From Gammaproteobacteria bacterium UBA2810 (GTDB taxonomy: Bacteria > Pseudomonadota > Gammaproteobacteria > Enterobacterales > Succinivibrionaceae), in NCBI GenBank assembly GCA_002351705.1, contig DEHC01000071.1, positions 1-43,056 of the forward strand: DNA of 43,056 nucleotides. Reading direction: 5' to 3'. Position 1 is the first letter of the stretch; each line of letters starts with the position of its first letter. Both the position numbers and the translations under genes were made by a program. Below, in pieces: positions 7,573 to 16,680 of the stretch. The notes beneath the pieces are model-generated. The model was not told the origin of the DNA. It worked only from the letters and a program-made list of their open reading frames with translations, and ran no database searches.

Positions 7573-9348
7573 TCAGTACCTGCGGCGGTAGCGGTAGAGC
7601 GCGTTCCGGAGCGCCGAGAGCCTTTTGCGGAACCTGCGCTCCGCCTTCCGGGAGCCCCACGGGAGCGCTGCCGCAGAAGTCAGGACCTTGAAGCCCCTTC
7701 TCACTATCCTCCAGATCCTCCGGAGGCGGAGGAGCAGTATCCCGCTGACAGAGGTGCCGCTTCCCAGGATATCGGTGATGCTCGAGGTGCGGCAGTTGTT
7801 CATGCAGAGCCTCATGAGCCTTGACTCCCTGTACCAGGCGGAGTTCATGACGGAGAGCGCCGTCTCGGGCGGCATGACCCAGGCCGAGGTGTAGCCCGCG
7901 TCGGCCGCGAACTGCGGCCAGAGCCTCTCGATGGCGTGGAGTATGGTGCCGCCGCTCTTCGAGGGCTCGGGCTCCGGCGGGAAGTCCTCATAGCTCCAGT
8001 CCCTCATGAAGAGCTTCCTGCAGGCGGCCGTCCTCACCCAGAGCATGTCCCCGTAGGGCGCGTCAGGCGTGGCGTCCAGGGGCGCCGAGAGCGAGAACTC
8101 CCTGATGAGCCTCTCCATCCACTCCCGGCATTCGAGATCAAGATCGTACTCGGCCTTCCTGAGCTTCCAGGAGGGCGGGCAGGGCGGCATGAGGATGCCG
8201 AGCTCGGGATTGCTGTCAAACGCCTCAAGGATCCTCGTCACGTACGCCTTCGATGCAAGGAGCGACCTCACGCAGTGGCTGAAGAAGGAGAAGCGCTCGC
8301 TCTCCGAGAGCGAGGCGGTCTTCTTGTCGTGGATGAGGCAGACATAGCTGTACCTCATCAGCACCTCCCTCGTGACGATGAGGTACGAGGAGACGTCGCG
8401 GCCGCGGTTCTGCTCCTTCTGCAGGAACTCCGTCCTGTTCGGGAGCGCGGCGAGCCTTTTCCTGAGCTTCGGGAGCACCGCCGCGCTGCCATAGACGATG
8501 TAGATGTCGCAGCACTCCGGGACATTCCCGAGGATCCTCACGGTCTGATCGATAAGGTCCGGATAGAAGACCGTGCAGATGACGGCGGCCCGGCCGCGGG
8601 GCATGGCCGCGTTGGCGCTGCCATCGGTACCGAACACGTACTGCCAGCCGTAGAGCGATCTGAGATCGGAGAACGGGAAGCTCGAGAGGAGCCACCTCCG
8701 GATGCTCTCGTTCTTCCTCAGCATTATGAAGGCCTTCCTGCTGTCCTCCCCGTCTGTCAGGTAGAAGACTGACTCGGGGCTCGGCCTTATCCACTCCGGC
8801 GCGAGGAACGGAGGCTCCTCCCTGAAGAGGAATGATGACTGCATGACCATCTCGCCGTTTCTGTCAATGTACGGCGCGGCCGAGACCAGGCTCACGCACC
8901 TGCGGATGCTCCTCTTCGAGACGCTGCCGCCCAGGAGGCGGAGGAAGCTCTCCCTCGCGGACGGCGTGTCCTTGATGAGCGCGACCCTGGTGTCGACAAC
9001 ATGGGCTCCGCCGGACTTCCTCTTCCAGGCGGCAAGGACGGCGAGATCTGCCTTTGATTCCGGGAAATCAAGGATCGCTTTCCCCAAATCGCCCTCCCCG
9101 GGGAAAACCGAGATGTCCCAGTACATCACCATCCCGCCGGAGCTCACGAGATCATGAATGCTCTCCTCTGTGATTCCGCAGCTCTTCCCGAGTCCGGAGC
9201 TTTCAAGATACTCCGCGCAGCCGTCATCAGGGATGACTGAGGTACGGTCGAAAAGGCCTGCGGTCCTGGTGAGGATATCCTTCAGGGTGTATCTGCGGAA
9301 CTGGGCGGAGTCTTTGAGGACAAGTGTCTTTCGCATCGCTGGATCCAT
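7573..9348 (-). CDS. Rhamnan synthesis F (RgpF)-family glycosyltransferase-like protein
   Basis: Predicted cytoplasmic enzyme of surface polysaccharide assembly, 591 residues. The RgpF-family core lies at about 255-520: AVICTVFYPDLID (strand at the family start), NRGRDVSSYLIV (314-325) and YVCLIHDKKT (335-344), then GILMPPCP and YGDMLWVRT. The N-terminal 250 residues, which look like a degraded or divergent glycosyltransferase-like region, are not typical of the minimal family. Two starts are possible, MDPAM and the ATG four codons later; neither has a strong ribosome-binding site, so the longer is given. It follows the PIG-L gene on the same strand after 118 bases that include a heptamer repeat. 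Donor and acceptor sugars are unknown. Confidence 0.8.
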   Translation of the reverse strand: MDPAMRKTLVLKDSAQFRRYTLKDILTRTAGLFDRTSVIPDDGCAEYLESSGLGKSCGITEESIHDLVSSGGMVMYWDISVFPGEGDLGKAILDFPESKADLAVLAAWKRKSGGAHVVDTRVALIKDTPSARESFLRLLGGSVSKRSIRRCVSLVSAAPYIDRNGEMVMQSSFLFREEPPFLAPEWIRPSPESVFYLTDGEDSRKAFIMLRKNESIRRWLLSSFPFSDLRSLYGWQYVFGTDGSANAAMPRGRAAVICTVFYPDLIDQTVRILGNVPECCDIYIVYGSAAVLPKLRKRLAALPNRTEFLQKEQNRGRDVSSYLIVTREVLMRYSYVCLIHDKKTASLSESERFSFFSHCVRSLLASKAYVTRILEAFDSNPELGILMPPCPPSWKLRKAEYDLDLECREWMERLIREFSLSAPLDATPDAPYGDMLWVRTAACRKLFMRDWSYEDFPPEPEPSKSGGTILHAIERLWPQFAADAGYTSAWVMPPETALSVMNSAWYRESRLMRLCMNNCRTSSITDILGSGTSVSGILLLRLRRIWRIVRRGFKVLTSAAALPWGSRKAERRFRKRLSALRNALYRYRRRY

Positions 9349-9423
9349 TTGTTCGGGAAGTGGCCTGCCTGACTGCGGGGCAGGCGCTGTGCCGCGTGAT
9401 GCGGGAGGGGAGCGCCCGCCGGG

Positions 9424-9465
9424 GCGCAGGGCGCAGGGCGCAGGGCGCAGGGCGCAGGGCGCAGG
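9424..9465. repeat. Heptanucleotide tandem repeat (GCGCAGG x 6)
   Basis: Six perfect head-to-tail copies of GCGCAGG lie between the PIG-L stop (9467-9469) and the start of the RgpF-like gene. A seventh copy degrades into GCTAGG, which contains the PIG-L stop codon. Perfect short tandem units of this type are prone to slippage and copy-number change. Confidence 0.95.
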
Positions 9466-9466
9466 G

Positions 9467-10762
9467 CTAGGACTGCTTCCCGTCCTCGCTGCAGTCCATG
9501 TTCCTTGACTCGTCGCAGAGCTTCAGGAACTGATGGCCGCTCACGACGCAGAACGGCTCGTTCGCCTTCAGGGATCTCATGAAGTACCTTCCGAGGCCGA
9601 TCCTCGGCGAGTCGAACCACTGGGGCTTTTTGAACATATGGCGGACTGTCGCGAAGAAGCCGTCCGGGCGGTAGAGATCGTACATGGCGTTCATGGCGAT
9701 GCCCTTTTTCTTCAGCAGCTCCCCGTCAAGCGGGCGCGACTCGAAGTTCATGACCGTGCCGAACACCTGCTTCGCGTTGAACACCTGCGGGCCGACGACG
9801 CACCCGACCGGGCCGGTGTTGAAGCGCTTCGCCTTCCTGATGTGGTTCACGTACATGAAGACGTTCTCCGGGGTGAAGGAGTTCTTCCTGATCGCGTCGG
9901 CAACCGCATAGGCTGCGGCGATGTGGTCAGGGTGGGAGTCGACTATCGGGTTCGTGACGACGACGGTCTGTATGGCGAGGCTGCTCATGAGGTCGGCAAG
10001 CTCGTCGACCAGGTGATCCCAGCGGCTCTCCTCGCCGTGGGCGAGGAGGTCGCGGTTGTAGAGCCTGAAGAAGGAGGGCCTGAGCTCCGGATCCGCGGGG
10101 TTCTTTATGTCGGTCGAGGGCTTCATCATCATCTCGGTGAGCCTGCCGTCAGGGTAGCCGAGCATGTAGAGGTGGTCTGACTCGATGCCGCAGAGAAGCG
10201 GGACGGTCGCGGCGTTCCAGGCCCTGAGGGTTCCCTTGCGCCTTATGGCCGCGGAGAGATCCTGATCCATGCCGGAGAAGTACTGCCTGTCCATGTCCTT
10301 GACCGCCTCGCCGGCGCTGATGGTGACGACGAAGGTGTTGGCCGGGTTGTAGGAGAGGAAGGTGAAGGCGCCGAGCTCGGCGTCGTCAGGGTGCGGGGCG
10401 ACGATAAGCGTCCTCCCCGGGTTCCTGACGCGGGCGAACGCGTAGAGCTTCGCCCGGTCGCCGATGATGCAGTGGTGGGGCTCCGCGCTGATGACCGAGC
10501 CCTCGATGTCCGAGACGTTGATGTAGCGCTTGCCGCAGTCGCTGTTCACGAAGTACTGACTGTTATGGTATTTCCCGTCGCCGCAGAGCCTTACGCACGA
10601 CTTGCCGAAATCCTGCCAGAAGGGGATCGGGCGGTAGTCAAGGTAAAGCAGGTAGGAGAAGTTCTCCGGATCCATCTGGCTGTGAAAAGTGCATTTGCTG
10701 TCAATCTCGACAAAGCGGCTGTACTTTTCGTTGAACGGATAGTAGTCGATTCTTTCCTTCAT
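9467..10762 (-). CDS. PIG-L family deacetylase
   Basis: Probable zinc-dependent N-deacetylase of the PIG-L/LmbE family, which removes acetyl from N-acetylhexosamines in glycan or glycolipid precursors. The protein is 431 residues from ATG 10762, preferred over ATG 10783 because CCGGAG lies six bases before it. Residues 1-110 are an extra N-terminal region. The deacetylase domain then begins at LIVAPHPDDAELGA (119-132), whose H, D and D are the metal and catalytic residues. The third ligand motif is DSHPDHIAAA (275-284). This is longer than simple family members of about 230 residues. It is followed on the same strand by the RgpF-like gene, supporting a polysaccharide role. A CRP-like site overlaps its promoter region. 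Confidence 0.88.
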   Translation of the reverse strand: MKERIDYYPFNEKYSRFVEIDSKCTFHSQMDPENFSYLLYLDYRPIPFWQDFGKSCVRLCGDGKYHNSQYFVNSDCGKRYINVSDIEGSVISAEPHHCIIGDRAKLYAFARVRNPGRTLIVAPHPDDAELGAFTFLSYNPANTFVVTISAGEAVKDMDRQYFSGMDQDLSAAIRRKGTLRAWNAATVPLLCGIESDHLYMLGYPDGRLTEMMMKPSTDIKNPADPELRPSFFRLYNRDLLAHGEESRWDHLVDELADLMSSLAIQTVVVTNPIVDSHPDHIAAAYAVADAIRKNSFTPENVFMYVNHIRKAKRFNTGPVGCVVGPQVFNAKQVFGTVMNFESRPLDGELLKKKGIAMNAMYDLYRPDGFFATVRHMFKKPQWFDSPRIGLGRYFMRSLKANEPFCVVSGHQFLKLCDESRNMDCSEDGKQS

Positions 10763-10784
10763 GATCTGCTCCGGGAAATGCATG

Positions 10785-10806
10785 AAACGTGATCTGACTC
10801 ACATTT
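10785..10806 (-). promoter_or_regulatory. CRP-like binding site upstream of the PIG-L gene
   Basis: On the minus strand the 22-mer reads AAATGTGA-GTCAGA-TCACGTTT. It matches the E. coli CRP consensus at 18 of 22 positions, including the TGTGA-N6-TCAC core. It ends 22 bases before the chosen PIG-L start and overlaps a TAAAAT -10-like hexamer (10808-10803), a geometry more usual for repression than activation. Confidence 0.6.
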
Positions 10807-11030
10807 TAAACCCTCATCCGGCTTTCCGGCAAGTCAGGCCGGCCATAAATCCACACTGCGGTATAGGGCTTTCCGTATTTTGCCACAAAGCGCGCGCCCT
10901 CACGCAGGCACAGCGCACATTTCGGAAACGACCGGGCAATCTGTCCTGCTTCCTTATGCGCTCTCAGGAACGGACACGCCTCTCATGTTACGATCACAGG
11001 TGAATACCCTTTTCTTCTGGATGGCGTGCG

Positions 11031-12866
11031 ATGAAAAAACTCTCCTCCCTGCTGCGCTTTGCTGCCCCCTGGGCGATCCTTGCGGCGCTCTCGCCGGCCG
11101 CCTGGGGAGACGGGGAGGCTTCCCCGGAGGATCCCGCAGGTGCTGGATCCGGCGCCTCCTCGGAGGCCGGAGGCAGCGCGGATGAACAGGAGAAGCCCGG
11201 GATTGAAATCGGGGTTGCGGATGCCCCTGATGACGAGGCGGAGGAGAATGTCAGCGCCTACCTCAGTGCGCTCTCCGCGAGAAAGTCCTTCTCGGAGGAG
11301 CGTGACGATCTCGTGAGGGAAGTCTGTGAGAAAGCGCTTGTCCCCTACGGCTGGTACAGCCCGGAGATTGAGGTCAGACATCCGGAGAAGGGCAGGATTG
11401 AGGTGAGGATTGACCGCGGTGAGCGCACTCTCTACCGGGAGGTGAGGATCGGGACCGCTGCCGAGCTCCCGGAGCAGGGAAGGATCGCCGCCTTTGCGAG
11501 GGACAAGGCCGCGGAGTACGGGATAGAGAAGGGGAAGCCCCTCATCCACCCGCAGTATGAGGCGTTCAAGGCGGACATCACCTCAAAGCTCATCAGCGAC
11601 GGCTACTTCACCGGGAAGATCACGAACTCCACCGTAATCGTGAGCCGTGACGAGGCGAAGGCCGACCTCTCGTTCACGATAGAGCCCGGGACCCGCTTCG
11701 CCTACGGGAAAATCACCATGGAGGGCTTCGAGGAGTCGCACGATGCCGTGAAGGGGCTCGTGAGCGTGAAGGAGGGAGATCTCTTCAGCGCGCTTGATCT
11801 TGCCTCCGTGAACCAGACGCTCTACGAGACCGGCTACTACAAGTCGGTCGTTGTCCGCCCCGACATGAGGGAGATGGACAGCGGGAATTCCACCGTGCCC
11901 GTCAGGATCGGGCTCAAGGCGAAGCCCCGCAACCTCACCGAGTGGAGCCTCGGCTACTCGACCGACGAGGGGCCGCGGGGAAGCGTCTCCTGGAACAGGC
12001 CTTTCGCGGGAAGCCGCGGGCAGTCCTGGAAGTCCGCGCTCTCCGTCTCGGGCGTGACGCAGGCTGCCAACTTCTCCTACTACATACCGCGCGAGAACCC
12101 GATAGACGACTACTACCGGCTCTCCGCCGAGTACCGCCACAAGGACCTCAACGACACCGAGTTCCAGAACCTCACCGTCGGAGCGCACTATTTCACGAAG
12201 ACCCACGGCCGCTGGCAGAGGGACTACTTCATCGAGAGCTCGTTCGAGGACTATGACCAGTCCGACGACTCGGATGACGTCTTCCTCCTGATGCCGGGCG
12301 CCGAGATAAGCCGCCTCACGACTGACGGCACCACGGATCCGGCGAGCGGCGAGCGCATCCGCCTCTCCGCGCGCTTCTCCTCGAAGACGCTGCTCTCCTC
12401 CGAGGACTTTGTCATCCTTGACGCCTTCTACCGGCGGATCTGGTCGCCGACCGACGGCTCGAGGCTTGTCATCCGCGCCGAGCAGGGCGCCATCCTCGGC
12501 TCCTCCATCGGTGACGTCCCGTCGAGCCTCCGCTTCTTCGCGGGCGGCGACCAGTCGGTCCGCGGCTTCGGCTACGAGAAGATCTCACCGAAGAACGATG
12601 ACGGCGATCTTACCGGCGCGAGGTACCTCTCCGTCGGCTCAGTCGAGCTGCAGGTGCCGGTCATGAACAAGGTGAGGATGGCCGTCTTCACCGATGTGGG
12701 CACCGCAACGAATGACTATGGCGACGATACCGACATCAAGGTCGGTACCGGCCTCGGCGTACGCTACATCTCGCCCGTCGGGCCCATCCGCGCCGACATC
12801 GGCGTCGGAGTCTCCGAGACGCATATTCCAATAAGGCTTCATTTCGGCCTGGGGCTTGATCTATGA
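11031..12866 (+). CDS. tamA: TamA, Omp85-family outer-membrane assembly protein
   Basis: Outer-membrane subunit of the translocation and assembly module, which with TamB helps insert some outer-membrane proteins and move lipids. The protein is 611 residues, close to the usual size. Residues 1-26 form a signal peptide (basic MKK, hydrophobic core, likely cut near AWG). A low-complexity Gly/Ser/Glu linker (27-65) precedes POTRA domains (to about 295). The C-terminal Omp85 barrel contains FFAGGDQSVRGFGYEKISP and GTGLGVRYISPVGPIRADIG, the two diagnostic barrel segments. The tamB start overlaps the stop (ATGA, 12863-12866). The acidic linker after the signal peptide is unusual for TamA. Confidence 0.93.
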   Translation: MKKLSSLLRFAAPWAILAALSPAAWGDGEASPEDPAGAGSGASSEAGGSADEQEKPGIEIGVADAPDDEAEENVSAYLSALSARKSFSEERDDLVREVCEKALVPYGWYSPEIEVRHPEKGRIEVRIDRGERTLYREVRIGTAAELPEQGRIAAFARDKAAEYGIEKGKPLIHPQYEAFKADITSKLISDGYFTGKITNSTVIVSRDEAKADLSFTIEPGTRFAYGKITMEGFEESHDAVKGLVSVKEGDLFSALDLASVNQTLYETGYYKSVVVRPDMREMDSGNSTVPVRIGLKAKPRNLTEWSLGYSTDEGPRGSVSWNRPFAGSRGQSWKSALSVSGVTQAANFSYYIPRENPIDDYYRLSAEYRHKDLNDTEFQNLTVGAHYFTKTHGRWQRDYFIESSFEDYDQSDDSDDVFLLMPGAEISRLTTDGTTDPASGERIRLSARFSSKTLLSSEDFVILDAFYRRIWSPTDGSRLVIRAEQGAILGSSIGDVPSSLRFFAGGDQSVRGFGYEKISPKNDDGDLTGARYLSVGSVELQVPVMNKVRMAVFTDVGTATNDYGDDTDIKVGTGLGVRYISPVGPIRADIGVGVSETHIPIRLHFGLGLDL

Positions 12867-15800
12867 GAATCCTTAAAATCACTCTCTCCGCCTTTGCGGC
12901 GATCCTGCTCCTGACGCTCTCCCTGCTCTTCTGGATCGCGGCGACCGGGCCGGGCACCTCGTTCATCCTCGGGCTGGTTCCGTCATTTGCAGACGGCGTC
13001 TCGCTCAAGTACCGCGGCGGAACCCTTCTCCACGGCATACAGGCCGATGACTTCTCGCTCTCCGTCCCTGACACGATAGACGTGAGCGCGAAGAGCCTCG
13101 ATCTCGCCTGGGACATCTCATTAAGCCCCCTCAAGGTCACGGTGAGCCGCCTCCACGGTGACGGCCTTAAGATAAAACTCATCACGCCGGAGGGCGAGGC
13201 AGAGTCTCCTGCTCCCGAAACCTGCGGCGCGGATGGTCTTCCCGCCTGCCCTCCGCCCTCATATGCCGAGCTGCCGCTTGAGATTGAGATACAGGACCTG
13301 CTCATCAATAAGGCCGCCTACCTCAGTGACATCATCGACGTGACGGCAGACACACTCTCACTCAAGGGATCTCTCGGAGGCCACGTCATCAATGCTGATC
13401 TACTCGCTGCCTCTGGGCTTGACGTGCACCTAAAGTCCGGTGATGGCGGGGAGCAGGCCGCCGGGCAGAAGCCTGAGACTGATGCGCAGGGAAAGGCGGC
13501 TGCGGCAAAGGAGGCCCGGTCTCCGGAAGGAGCTGCTGACGGGGGCTTTGAGAAGCTCGCGGTATTCATCCCCTTCGACATCAGGGTAAAGGAGGCCGCA
13601 ATCGACGGCGGCTACCGGATGGAGGGGCTCGAGACCGGGAAGTCGCACATCGAGCTCTCGGGGAGGGCAGATGCCGGTACGGTCGACGTGTACCGCCTGC
13701 TCGCGCACACGGAGAAGCTCGGGAGCATCACGCTCAGGGGGAGCATCGGACTCACTGACTACATGTCGTTTGACGTCTCTGGCTATGATGCAGACGTTTC
13801 TGTATTCATTCCCAAGGATATCCCGGCAAGGGCGGATCCGATCCTTCTCTCGCTCACCGGAACGCTGCAGGACCTTAAGGCGGATCTGAGGACCTCGGTG
13901 AACGGCGGCTTCGTGAGGCTTAAGGCATCAGGCAATGTCATCGGCGATAACCTTCCTTTTAAGGCATCGCTCCTCGGGAAAAAGCTCTCCTATGCTCTCC
14001 AGGGGCTCTCGCCCGCCCTTTCGAAAATCACCCTCGATGCCTCCGGAAACCTCAGCAGGCAGAGCGCCGTCCTCCGCCTTGACGGGTTCACCGCGGAGGG
14101 TGTCCCGGCAGTGAAGGAGCTCACCGCCGATGTCACGAATGACTCCGGCCTCATAAAGGTAAAGGGCCTTAAGGCAGAGCTCAGGGACGGGAGCTTCGTG
14201 AGCCTTGCGGGAAGCTCCGCGGATCTCAGAAAGAGCATCGGCGCGGTGCTGAAGGCCGAGTTTGACCTCCGCGACTTCACCGCCCTGGTGAAGGATCTCA
14301 AAGGGAACGCGGCAGGCACCGTCGACGGCACGTTCGCCATGAAGGGAGAGGGCTTCGCGGCGGATCTCAAGGGGCTTAAGGTCAGGGGCTCGCTCATGGA
14401 TCTGCCCCTCTCCGCCGACGCGGCGCTCAGCGCATCGTTCGGGAAGGATCTCACCTTCAGCGTGAGGAAGCTCCTCCTGCAGAGCGGCAGCAGCACGGTC
14501 GAGGCCTCCGGAACTGACAGGGACCTCGGAGTGAGGCTGAGCCTCCCAGCCATAGAGAAGCTCTGGCCTGACGCAAAGGGGAGCATCAGCGGAAAAGTCT
14601 CCGTGAAGGGCGGCATGAGGGAGCCCGTGGTGAACGCGGCCATTGACATTCCGTCACTCAGCACCGCCGGCATTGAGGTCTCCGGGGGCTCGGTGAGGGC
14701 AGAGAGCCTCCGGCCCCTGCAGAAGTCCGGAAAGCTCTCGGTGAGCGCGTCAGAGGTGCTCGCCGGCGGGCAGAGGATCAGGCCGGAGCTTGTATTCTCC
14801 GGCACCGAGAAGAGCCACGAGCTCACGCTCTCCGCCCTCAGCGATCTCCTCACTCTCCGCCTCGCAGCGGCGGGCGGCGTGAAGGGCGATGAGTGGAAAG
14901 GCGCCCTGAGCCGGCTTGATCTCAGAAGCCCCGAGGGGAGCTGGAGCCTCAGGAGCCCTTTTCCAATCTCCTACGGACTTAAAAGCGGCGAGCTTAAGGG
15001 CGGCGAGCTCTCGCTTGTCTCGGGCCCGAGCGGCGTGAAGGTCTCGGGGATCAGGGTGAAGGACGGCTCCGGGAGCCTTGAGGCGGAGATAAGGTCATAT
15101 GATTTCGCAAGGCTCAGGGCATTCCTCCCCCAAGACCTCTCGCTCAAAGGGCTCTTTGACCTTAAGAGCACCGTTGCCTTCGGGAAAAAGGAGGACATTC
15201 GCGCGGATTTCAGGACCGGGACTCTCACCGTCACCAAGGACCGGACGAAGGTGTCACTCGGCGGCATAGACGGAAAGGTCTCGCTCAGGGGCGGGGCGCT
15301 TGACGCGGGGCTCAGGGTTTCAGGCGCCGGCGGCGGGCTCATTACGGCGGACGTGAAGGCTCAGAGCATCAGGGATCTCCGGAGCAGGCTCTCCGGATCC
15401 CTTAAGCTCACTGACCTCAGGCTCTCCGAGTACCGGCCGCTCCTTGCCGACACGCTGAGGAAGCTTGAGGGGCGCATCGGAGCCGATGTAAGGATAGGCG
15501 GAACGCTCGGCGAGCCGCGCCTCGACGGGAGCGTGACTCTCCGTGACGGGAAGGCGGAGACTCTCGAAAACCTCGTTGACGTGCGCGATTTCACTGCGGA
15601 CATCGGCTTCAGCGGTCCTGAGGCCACCATAAAGTCATCACTAAGATCAGGCCCTGACGGGACGCTCGGCGTCACCGGGAGGATAAGCATCGCGGGCGGC
15701 GCGCCGAAGGGCTCGGTCACCGTGAGGACAGCGCATTTCCCCGTGGGGCTCCTGGACTTCGGCACCGCGCACCTGACCTCTGACATCACGGCGAGAATGG

Positions 15801-16669
15801 ACACCGGAACAGAAGTGTCCGGCACCGCCGAGATAACCGACACCCTCCTCGGCATGGGCTCTGTCCCGGAGAACGGCGTCGGCGAGTCTGACGACATCAT
15901 CGTCGCCGGCTCCGAGAAGGCGAAGCTCAGAATGGCAGGCGGCGAGCCTCCATCAAACCTCTCGCTCAGGCTCGACGTGAGGCTCGGCGATGACGTCAGG
16001 GTCGACGCCATGGGCTTCAAGTCAGGGCTCTCCGGTGGCGTGAGGATCCTGCAGAAGCCCGGGAAGCCCCTCGGCATCTTCGGAAAGATCTCGGTCGAGA
16101 ACGGCCGCTACCGCTCGATGGGGCAGAACCTCCTCGTCGAGACCGGCGAGGTGCGCTTCTCCGGCACTCCTGACAGCGGCCTCATCAACGTGCAGGCGAT
16201 AAGGGATCCGACGACCATCGACGATGACGTGAAGGCAGGCATCAAGGTCTACGGCCCGATACAGAAGCCCAAGGTCAGCGTGTTCTCCGAGCCGGAGCTT
16301 GATGAGAGCGAGGCGCTCTCCTACATCCTTCGCGGCCACGGCACCGACGGCGAGTCGGACACCGGCAGCCTCGCGAAGTCCATGATGATCTCGGCGGGGC
16401 TCTCGCTCGTCGGCGGATCCGTCACCGGCATGCTTGAGACCTTCGGCGTGCGCGACGTCGAGCTCGACACCACCGGAAAGGATGACAATACCAAGGTCAG
16501 CATCTCGGGCTACGTCGCGCCGAGGCTCAGGGTGCAGTACGGAATAGGCATTTTTGATTCCGCGTCCGAAGTAAGCGTAAGATATGACCTCGCGCGCGAC
16601 TTGTACGTGCGCTTTGTGAGCGGCCTCTCGCAGGCGGCGGACCTCGTGTATACCCTGGAATTTGACTGA
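12863..16669 (+). CDS. tamB: TamB, translocation and assembly module inner-membrane component
   Basis: Large periplasm-spanning partner of TamA, 1268 residues (E. coli TamB is about 1260). An N-terminal signal anchor (residues about 5-27) holds it in the inner membrane. The rest is a long run of repetitive beta-strand segments expected to form the AsmA-like hydrophobic groove. The C-terminal DUF490/TamB domain (about 930-1268) is recognised by KPKVSVFSEPELDESEALSY, the GxxGMLETFGVRDVELDT stretch and the final strand ending LVYTLEFD. A 4-bp overlap with tamA shows translational coupling. Residues about 200-225 are an Ala/Gly/Glu-rich low-complexity insert. Confidence 0.93.
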   Translation: MRILKITLSAFAAILLLTLSLLFWIAATGPGTSFILGLVPSFADGVSLKYRGGTLLHGIQADDFSLSVPDTIDVSAKSLDLAWDISLSPLKVTVSRLHGDGLKIKLITPEGEAESPAPETCGADGLPACPPPSYAELPLEIEIQDLLINKAAYLSDIIDVTADTLSLKGSLGGHVINADLLAASGLDVHLKSGDGGEQAAGQKPETDAQGKAAAAKEARSPEGAADGGFEKLAVFIPFDIRVKEAAIDGGYRMEGLETGKSHIELSGRADAGTVDVYRLLAHTEKLGSITLRGSIGLTDYMSFDVSGYDADVSVFIPKDIPARADPILLSLTGTLQDLKADLRTSVNGGFVRLKASGNVIGDNLPFKASLLGKKLSYALQGLSPALSKITLDASGNLSRQSAVLRLDGFTAEGVPAVKELTADVTNDSGLIKVKGLKAELRDGSFVSLAGSSADLRKSIGAVLKAEFDLRDFTALVKDLKGNAAGTVDGTFAMKGEGFAADLKGLKVRGSLMDLPLSADAALSASFGKDLTFSVRKLLLQSGSSTVEASGTDRDLGVRLSLPAIEKLWPDAKGSISGKVSVKGGMREPVVNAAIDIPSLSTAGIEVSGGSVRAESLRPLQKSGKLSVSASEVLAGGQRIRPELVFSGTEKSHELTLSALSDLLTLRLAAAGGVKGDEWKGALSRLDLRSPEGSWSLRSPFPISYGLKSGELKGGELSLVSGPSGVKVSGIRVKDGSGSLEAEIRSYDFARLRAFLPQDLSLKGLFDLKSTVAFGKKEDIRADFRTGTLTVTKDRTKVSLGGIDGKVSLRGGALDAGLRVSGAGGGLITADVKAQSIRDLRSRLSGSLKLTDLRLSEYRPLLADTLRKLEGRIGADVRIGGTLGEPRLDGSVTLRDGKAETLENLVDVRDFTADIGFSGPEATIKSSLRSGPDGTLGVTGRISIAGGAPKGSVTVRTAHFPVGLLDFGTAHLTSDITARMDTGTEVSGTAEITDTLLGMGSVPENGVGESDDIIVAGSEKAKLRMAGGEPPSNLSLRLDVRLGDDVRVDAMGFKSGLSGGVRILQKPGKPLGIFGKISVENGRYRSMGQNLLVETGEVRFSGTPDSGLINVQAIRDPTTIDDDVKAGIKVYGPIQKPKVSVFSEPELDESEALSYILRGHGTDGESDTGSLAKSMMISAGLSLVGGSVTGMLETFGVRDVELDTTGKDDNTKVSISGYVAPRLRVQYGIGIFDSASEVSVRYDLARDLYVRFVSGLSQAADLVYTLEFD

Positions 16670-16680
16670 GCGGTGCTTAA

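Noticed and set aside
7936..8772. 278-codon plus-strand open frame
   Set aside because: It is antisense to the RgpF-like gene and has low-complexity composition without motifs.
9424..9465. Possible CRISPR array
   Set aside because: The repeat units are only 7 bases and contiguous, with no spacers. No CRISPR array was seen anywhere in the window.
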